This document shows positions 57,011-64,000 of a stretch of 64,000 nucleotides of DNA, piece by piece. Both the position numbers and the translations under genes were made by a program. A model generated the notes under the pieces. The model was not told the DNA's origin, made no database searches, and saw nothing but the letters and a program-made list of their open reading frames with translations. Each line of letters begins with the position of its first letter. The stretch's first letter is position 1. The stretch comes from Nageia nagi (taxonomy: Eukaryota > Pinophyta), in the NCBI GenBank assembly GCA_050084985.1, contig JBITNC010000002.1, positions 33,232,001 through 33,296,000 of the forward strand, written 5' to 3'.

Positions 57011-57518
57011 TGATTCTATAAACAAAGATCACCTTGAAGGATTCCATAAATCTTCAACACAAGAAACACGATTTCTTGCACAATAAGACACACCATGTAT
57101 AGTGGTTCCTCCATCATGGGAGTACATCCACTTGAACCATATTTTCTATTATTTCTCATAAGTGAACTCTTCTACAAATTCTCAATAATTATTCTACAAG
57201 AATTCTCCTACAAAATTCTTATAAGAGCATTCCTACAACTCCATAAGACTAGCATTTTCATGCTTCTCCAAGTGTGTAATCTCAAGGAGAGGGCCCTCTA
57301 TTTATAGACCAAAATCCTCCCTTGGATCACCCTATTAACCATTGTTCAAAGTCATGATATGCATTACCCTTTTACCCAAGGGGCATGCTCATGAGATTGA
57401 GTGTAGGATAAGTTACATTATCATATTCACTAAATACTTAAGGTATCTAAGGATACCCTTAAGTATTAAGTGAATTATATTAAGAGACCTTACAATAATG
57501 AATTACAAGTTCTAACAC
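57011..57518 (-). repeat. Copia C 3' LTR (partial element)
   Basis: A diverged LTR of the copia A/B/D family. The minus-strand start TGTTAGAACTTGTAATT is at 57518, a TATAAATA box lies at 57299-57306 with the following GAGGGCCCTCTCC, and the purine tract (CTCCCCCTT, plus strand) begins at 57519. The other end near 57011 is approximate. No matching 5' LTR or coding region lies in the window. Confidence 0.7.
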
Positions 57519-58810
57519 TCCCCCTTAATGCAATATTGGGGTAGAGAGTTGAGAATATATAAAGAGAGAGTAAGATAGTTCTCCTCCCTAAGAATACAAG
57601 CAAAGATGAGAACTTGTGAGAAATTAATAGAATTTATATGGTTCTACAAGGCTCAACTAGTTAACCATTTTAACAAATGGTTTACAATGCAATCATTAAT
57701 CATAAATAGTTTCAATGTACAACTAGTAGTCATCCAACAAGTTGACATGATAAGCCTTCAGGAGCCTGCATACTCGAAGTAAGTAACTTATAATCTCTTG
57801 CATAAACCTACAAGCTACAAGTAACTTATAACAAAACTAGTAATATACATAATTGCACAACATCAAATATGACATACATCATAAACTATGATATCTAAAA
57901 ATATCACATATGCATACTAACAAGTCCTGATATATCTTATCATATGTGTAATATAAATATCTAAATATGCATAATATCAAATGCATTATCAACTAAGTGA
58001 TATGTAAATGCACTACCAACCAAGGATATATGAAATATCCACAAGTGCACAAAATATGTCATTATTTTTGTTTAGTTTTGGTATAAAGGTGTCATCATAT
58101 CATAACATTTTCTCTTCTCCCCATTGATGACAACTTCACTTATCAACTACTCATGTGACCATGTTACCTTAATCATGCCACAAACTATTAAATGCCAACT
58201 TGGTTAAAAAAAGGTCACAAGAAATGTATAAGCCATATGGAAAAGATGTATAAATTCTTATGTATTTACAAACATTTTGATTTGAAGGTTTAAGTTATCC
58301 TTCAATAATATTGTAGCATAGATGAAGAATAAGCCACAACATGCAAACTTGACTATGCCACTAGTTAAGATGCATAAGCCACAAAATACCAACTTGACTA
58401 TGCTACTAGTCAAGATGTATATGATGGAATAAGGTAGCATTAATCCAATAATATGGATTCAAATTCCATTAAAAAATTGTAATTTTGGATAAGGGTGAAT
58501 CTTTTTAACCACTCCAACAATTTTTAATCATGGACAAAGGTGAACCTTTTTAACCACTCGAATATAACTTTCCAACATGGAAGTAACAATGTGATAAAAA
58601 ATACATTAACATGAATATAATATTCCCAACATGGAAGAAAACAAAGTGGAAAAAGAAGTAGTATACAAATATGCCAAGCCAATACTTATAGGTGTACACA
58701 AAACAACATCCCTCTTAAGTATGAAGTAGTCATGACAAGAATTCATTCTTCAATCCTCATTGAGGATAATCTATCAACCCAAGAATTCATTCTTCAATCC
58801 TTCTTGAGGA
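57519..58810 (-). mobile_element. Copia C 3'-untranslated remnant with tandem repeats
   Basis: The first 350 bp match the 3' UTR of copia A, B and D. They are followed by short tandem blocks: two units of about 48 bp (AAGCCACAA...CTAGT.AAGATG) at 58329-58420, two of about 55 bp (TTTTTAACCACTC) at 58490-58560, and two of about 52 bp (AAGAATTCATTCTTCAATCC) at 58738-58825. Pol is absent, so this is a truncated copy. Confidence 0.5.
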
Positions 58811-58825
58811 TAATCTATCAATACA

Positions 58826-59287
58826 AATGATTAGTGTTTAGGTAAAAAAATATTAATAAAGTTTTCCTTAGGGTTAGTTGTTAGTTACAAATATGCTTAA
58901 GAGTTTGCTTTTAAAAGACATTACACCATGCTCTTGTTCAAGAGCTAAATATCTTGCATAATGCTTCCTTATCAAGAACTTTATTTAGCTCAATAAGGGA
59001 CAAATTTGTTTGCAAAAGAAAGTATATATTTGCTCATTTATTCATCCTCTTTGCACCCTCTCCATCTTGATTCTCCTTTTATCAAAAAACATCTTGCGAA
59101 AAAAAAGACACTAGACGTATCCTATCTGCCTTTTCAAGACAAGGTTAATTTAAGGAGGAAAAATATTATGCTTAGTAAATTTAATTTACTCCCCCCCTCC
59201 ATTTATAGGAAATCAATTTTCCTTTATTTCATTTAAAATAAAAAATTAATGGAGAGGAAAAATATATCCTTCTATTAGAATTTCCAA

Positions 59288-59338
<51 letters not shown>

Positions 59339-59845
59339 CTTTTTAAAAAAAGTATATAGTATATACTATTTTATAAAATTTAAAATTAAAAAAAACTAAT
59401 ATGAAAAAATTATAACAATTATTATAAATTTCTCAGACCAAATAGAGCCACTGTCTTGCTGCCATGGGGAAGCTTCTAAAGATAAAATGATTATATGAAC
59501 AACCTAAGGGGTAAGTCACTGATCCCCTATTAGTTGAGAGGAGGACTATTAAGAAAGACATAAAATAAAAATAAAACACTTGAGGTTCAAAAATATTTAT
59601 GAGAATACAAGGGGATAATTATTTACCAAACATCTCAACTTCTTAGGAGATAAATGACAAAATTCAATGCATAAACTCACTACACAAGGATTATATTGGT
59701 TTAATTTTCTTCGCAAGCATGGAGCTCCAAGCCACAAGGAGTTTCAAGCCATATATGAATGCCCATCATAATGCGAGTTATACATAAGTGCTTTACAACC
59801 TACCAATACAAAATGAAATACCTTTCATAAAATATTATTATTTAT
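58826..59845. other. AT-rich intergenic DNA
   Basis: No gene recognised apart from the TA microsatellite. A 76-codon plus-strand frame (59006-59236) has no motif. Confidence 0.35.
59293..59335. repeat. (TA)n microsatellite
   Basis: About 21 uninterrupted TA dinucleotides. Confidence 0.95.
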
Positions 59846-60225
59846 GGTCTAATGTCTCCTTTGTTGTAGCTTCGTGACTAATTCATATGGGTCTTAAGGA
59901 ATAATAAACACCATTCATTTCAATCATAGCTCGAGTTATTTTATTTTATTTTCATCACCAAACTTGACAAATCCATAACCTTTAGAATGACCAATTATTG
60001 TATCAACTACCACCTTTGCACCCTTAATTAATGTGTATTGAATTTGAAACATTTCTTGAAGCATGGTATCATTTATCTCTGGGCCCAAGTCTCCAACAAA
60101 TATGAAATGACCTCCACCTATGTTTAGATGTGTATCTCTAAACCCAAGAGATGATCAATTCAACCTAAAAATCTATTGAGCATTAGGCATAGAAGTACCA
60201 TTATAGGATTGCAAAACTTTCTATG
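59845..60225 (-). pseudogene. RBP45/47-type RNA-binding protein pseudogene fragment (RRM1 end to RRM2)
   Basis: Minus-strand reading gives VLQSYNGTSMPNAQ, IFRLN.SSLGF, then GGGHFIFVGDLGPEINDTMLQ and AKVVVDTIIGHSKGYGFVKF. These are the end of RRM1, the linker and most of RRM2 with RNP2 (IFVGDL) and RNP1 (KGYGFVKF), highly characteristic of plant RBP45/RBP47 poly(A)/U-rich RNA-binding proteins. Stops and a shift after KFGDENK make it dead. The span is contiguous, without an intron, and begins just before the LTR of copia D, so a retrocopy or a transduced fragment is possible. Confidence 0.75.
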
Positions 60226-60343
60226 TAGAAGTTTGGCATGTCTACAAAAGTTTGGCATATTAGGCAATATTGTGCATGGACATTAAATGGTAGTATGGGA
60301 AATAACCATACTCTTGGTACCCTAAAATTATCATTAAAGGGAT

Positions 60344-60818
60344 TGAACTATAAAGAACACAATCCTAAATTACCAAGATCTCTTGAAATCTCACTCAATC
60401 AACAATATACTAAAGCATAAACCAATCTCACAGTCTACTCCTCCAACTAGGAGTAAATCCACTAACAAGATTTTACTTTATTCACAAATACAACTCTCTC
60501 ATAATCCTCCTAACTTCATCTCCTAATCACTATCCTAGAGCATAACTTTGCTTCACAAATTGGTGCATAATCACAAAGAGGCCTTCTATTTATATTTCAA
60601 AATCCCCCTTTGGATCACCCTTTTAACCATTGTATAAAGGCATGACATGCTACACCATTTTACCCAAAGGGGCATGCTCATGATATGGAGTGTAGGATAA
60701 GTTACATTATCATATTCATTTAAATACTTAAGGTATCTAGTGATACCATTAAGTATTAGTGAATTTACAAAGAAGAGTATTACAAAACCTTTACAATAAT
60801 GTGTTATAAATTATAACA
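60344..60818 (-). repeat. Copia D 3' LTR
   Basis: About 475 bp, related to copia C and, less closely, to A and B. TATAAATA (minus) at 60587-60594. The outer end near 60344 is approximate. Confidence 0.7.
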
Positions 60819-61514
60819 CTCCCCCTTAATGCAATATTGGAATAAAGTAAAGAACAGATAAGAAAGAGAGAGTAAGAGATTTCTCCTCCATACAAATACA
60901 ATCAAATATGAGAACTTTTATCTTTGAAAAGTAACTAAGATCTTAGTTGAGGCTCACTACTTTACTATTTTAACAAATAGTTTACAATATAATCATCAAC
61001 CATAACTAGTTTCAATATATATAAAGTAGTCATCCAACTAAAAGTCATGATGAGTCTCCATGAGATTGCACACCTGAAGTAAGTAACTTGCAATCTTAAA
61101 GAAATCTATAAGTTATAAATAGCTCAATCAATAAGACCAATTATATTCAACACATTCATATCAACAAGGATAGATGAATCAAATAATGCCATCATAAACT
61201 GATCAATGATGCACCATTAGTCATCACAAAGATGCCAAGCCAATACTCATAGTCACTTGTTGTAATGCACATACTAGTTCCTCACACATGAATAACTAAA
61301 TAGTGCCAAAAGATATATATGAGTTCCTCACACATGGATAATTGAATAGTGCCAAGAAGGCCAATCATTTGCTTAAAAAAATGTACAACAAGTTCCTTAT
61401 TAGAGTGAACTTACCACGAAGATGTACAATAAAATCAATACTATACAACATAAAATCCTCCTAGGGATGAAGTTGTCATCACAAATATGAATTAAACATA
61501 AGAATTCATACTTC

Positions 61515-62990
61515 ACTCCCCCTTGAAGGAAACCTCACCAACCCGATAACATCCCTAAGCTTACTAAATTAAGCTTCAGAAAGGGGCTTGGTGAACAAAT
61601 CAATGGAGTTAAAGGTTGATGGATAATACTCCAGATGTATAATACCATCAAGAACCTTTTCCTTGATGAAATGGGCTTGGATTTCCACATGTTTTATTTT
61701 TTAGTAGAACACATGATTCTTAGCTAATGAAATAGTTGACTAATTATCTGAAGAAATTAGATATGGGCCAGCTTGCTCATGGATAATTTTTTTCAAAAGA
61801 TGCTTGAAAAAAATAGTTTCCTTTTCTATGATAGACATGGCTCAGTATTCAACTTCTATGGTGGAAAGAGAAATAGTAGGCTACTTATTAAAAACCCAAG
61901 AGATAACACCTAAACCAATGTTGAATACATACATAGAGGTTAATTTCTTATCATCTCCATCTCCCCCATATCAAAATTTGAGAACCTTGAGAGAAAAAAT
62001 GAGAGCAACTTGGAATACTTGAGAGCAAGAGCCTTCATCCCTGAAACATACCTCAAGATTTGCTTAACAACATTGAGGTGCTCAACATATGATTATTGCA
62101 TGAATTATGCCATTAGATTCACTACAAAGGTAATATTTGACTTGAAAATAGTCAAATAAATAAGACTATCAATTGATTGCCTATAAGCTATAGCATCTAC
62201 CAATTGAGAGTTAGAGCTAAGGGAAATAATGATTCTAGAAGAGATTGGGATCGCAACATGTCTACACTCATCCATTCCAAACTTTTGCAAGATATTTGAG
62301 ATATACTTGGATTGATTAAGATAAGTACAATCCTTGTATTGGTATACTTGCATTCCAAGGTAGTAGTGCAAGAGACCAAGATCAATAATTTAAAATGTTG
62401 CCTTAAGTTTAAATATGCAATCTTGAGTGATTTCATCATTATTATTAGTTAGTAGAAGATCATCCACATAAAAGAGAACCAAGACCACATCTTTTCTTTA
62501 ATTGAGCACATATAGATCGAAATCAAAGAAGCACTTGGCTAATCTAATATCTACAAAGTATCCTAGAATCTTCTTGTACTAGGCTCTAGGTGCTTGCTTA
62601 AGTCCATACAATGACTTCTTTAGCTTGCACACAAATGACTATTTTCTTTTCATAATAAACTCTTCTAGTTGATTCATGTAGATTTCCACATCTAAGTCAC
62701 CATTGAAAAATGCACTCTTAATGTCAAGTTGAAAAACTTTCCATCCCTGAGCTATTGAAAGAGCAAGGATTATTCTAACAATAGGCATATTTGCCATGGG
62801 AACAAAGGTTTCCTCATAATCCACTTTGTATTTTTGAACAAAACCTTTAGCTACTAACCTTACCTTGTATTTCTCAATATCCTTAACTCAATTGAACTTG
62901 ACCTTGTAGATCCATTTATTACCAATCACATTCTTCTTATTGGGATAAGGAACCAAGTCCTAAGTTTAATTTTTTATAAGTGCCTCATTC
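61515..62990 (-). pseudogene. Copia D reverse transcriptase-RNase H relic
   Basis: Minus-strand pieces in several frames: LDIKSAFFNGDLDVEIYMNQ (near 62700), YVDDLL (near 62460), MHYYLGMQVYQYKDCTYLNQSK (62371 downward) and the RNase H end matching the end of copia A pol near 61520-61700. The YVDD catalytic box is still encoded. Stops and shifts are frequent. Confidence 0.8.
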
Positions 62991-64000
62991 TCCACTTTCA
63001 TGGCTTCCATCCAAAACTTGTTCTTTGAAGCTTCTTTGAATAATGAGGGCTCATTCTTGTTATTCTTTATGTTGAAAAATTTTGCTCCTAGGATGAATTA
63101 TCTACATCAATATCTAACAAATTAGGTGCAACTGATGAATCATCTAGATCATCAACATCCTCATTAGAAGTAGATTCTTGAGGAAGTTCATTGAACTTTA
63201 CATCCCTTGATCCAAATACTAATTTGTAGGATGGAGAGTAGAGCCAGTAGCCTCTATGCTAACAATCATAACCCATAAAGATGCATTTTTTAGCTTCTTT
63301 TGTCTAACTTTTCCTTTTTTTCAAAAATAATGTAGGAGAATGATTCATAACCAAACACCTTAAAGTGAGAAATGTTAGGTTTTATTTCTGACCATGACTC
63401 AAAAGGATTTTTACCCTGAACAACTTTTGTGGGATATCTATTCAAGGTGTAAATAGAAATGCTCATAGCTTCACCCCATAAGAAACTAGAAATATTACCC
63501 AACATGCATCTAGCCATCTCAATAATTATCCTATTTTTCCTTTTAGCAACACTATTTTGCTAAGGAGTGTAAGGAATCATAAACTACCTCTTGATTCCAT
63601 ACTTAGCACAATAGACATTAAACTCATTACTATTATCTGATCTCAACATTTTGATTTTAAGATTAGTCTAATTTTCAACTAAAGCCTTAAAATTTTTGAA
63701 ACTCTCAAAGGTTTGATCCTTGTTCTCAAGTAGATAGCCAAAATTCATCCTACTAAAATCATCAATGAAGGTCAAAACATAAGATGCTCCTTTAGGTTAC
63801 TTAATTGGAAATAGACCCATCAAATCTGAATGCACAAGCTGAAGAGGTTGAGATGCTCTTGTTACCTTATATTTTTCAAATATTTATCTATACATCTTGC
63901 TTAGGATGCACTTCTCACACAAAATAATTAAAGGTGAAATTGAAGGCAAACCTTCCTCAAGTTCTTGGTCTTTTATGACTTGAATACTCTTATGGTTAAG
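62991..64000 (-). pseudogene. Copia D integrase relic
   Basis: MARCMLGNISSFLWGEAMSI followed by TLNRYPTKVVQGKNPFESW (63517-63290) and, further right, remnants of the DDFSRM.FGYLLE and HHCC regions up to the window edge. It parallels the integrase of copia A and B with many substitutions and stops. Confidence 0.78.

Larger units (their letters stand above)
60344..64000 (-). mobile_element. Copia D: diverged Ty1/copia element, minus strand, continues past window
   Basis: 3' LTR about 60344-60818 (minus start TGTTATAATTTATAAC), purine tract at 60819, a 3' UTR (60828-61515) with degraded minisatellite units (GTTCCTCACACATG), then RNase H, RT and integrase in order to the window edge. Clearly older than A and B: many stops and frame changes. 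The PBS, 5' LTR and gag lie outside the window. Confidence 0.85.

Noticed and set aside
1-64000. tRNA, rRNA or organelle-derived insertions
   Set aside because: I saw no tRNA-like cloverleaf with conserved boxes and no rRNA or plastid gene blocks. A dedicated scan could still find a degenerate one.

Overview
The window is plant nuclear DNA, AT-rich and made almost entirely of transposable elements. Several things point to a seed plant with a large, slowly purged genome. These are Ty1/copia and Ty3/gypsy (Tat clade) LTR retrotransposons, L1-type LINE relics, pentatricopeptide-repeat (PPR) debris, a relic of an RBP45/47-type RNA-binding protein and a possible chloroplast CtpA fragment. A gymnosperm would fit the retention of very old decayed elements, but that is inference. 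I see no intact host gene. Only candidate minus-strand exons near the left edge (506-2907) look like a spliced gene.

Layout. 1-3.4 kb: candidate spliced host gene, minus strand. 3.4-3.9 and 6.1-6.4 kb: two foldback (MITE-like) inverted repeats. 4.0-5.75 kb: LINE ORF1/endonuclease relic. 6.9-11.9 kb: decayed PPR-derived arrays with a unit of about 152 bp, minus strand on the left and plus strand on the right, around a CATATG-rich minisatellite. 12.4-15.75 kb: L1-type LINE ORF2 relic. 15.88-56.04 kb: a very old Tat-clade gypsy element split by two later copia insertions. 57.0-64.0 kb: two more minus-strand copia copies (C and D) with an RBP45/47 pseudogene fragment between them. D runs off the right edge.

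The core is a readable three-level nest. The old Tat element (LTRs 15878-17430 and 54484-~56037) carries, in order, gag, protease, an extra RNase H, RT, RNase H, integrase and then an additional 3' coding region (ORF2 plus coiled-coil ORF3). Copia A (23563-40846, plus strand, target duplication TAAAA) landed just after its integrase. Copia B (44239-53710, minus strand, target duplication AACCC) landed inside ORF3. Copia A was in turn split inside its gag-pol frame by a young 8.5-kb element (28082-36616, target duplication AAAAG) whose two 1511-bp LTRs differ at only about ten positions. LTR divergence follows the nesting order: youngest under 1%, copia B about 2%, copia A about 3%, and the outer Tat element far more.

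The most interesting object is that young element. It has gag but no protease, RT, RNase H or integrase. Instead it keeps ORF2 and ORF3. Its gag, ORF2, ORF3 and the segment before the 3' LTR all match the old Tat element around it. It therefore looks like a pol-deleted, non-autonomous derivative of a Tat lineage with a conserved unknown 3' coding region, presumably mobilised in trans by an autonomous relative. Its LTR has a degenerate tandem array of about 120-bp units, each with a palindromic TGACGTCA (bZIP-type) site.

The copia family here also carries passenger sequence. The long leaders of A and B contain PPR gene fragments. The leader of A also contains a fragment resembling a C-terminal processing protease. 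The 3' untranslated region holds a hairpin-prone minisatellite whose copy number differs between copies.
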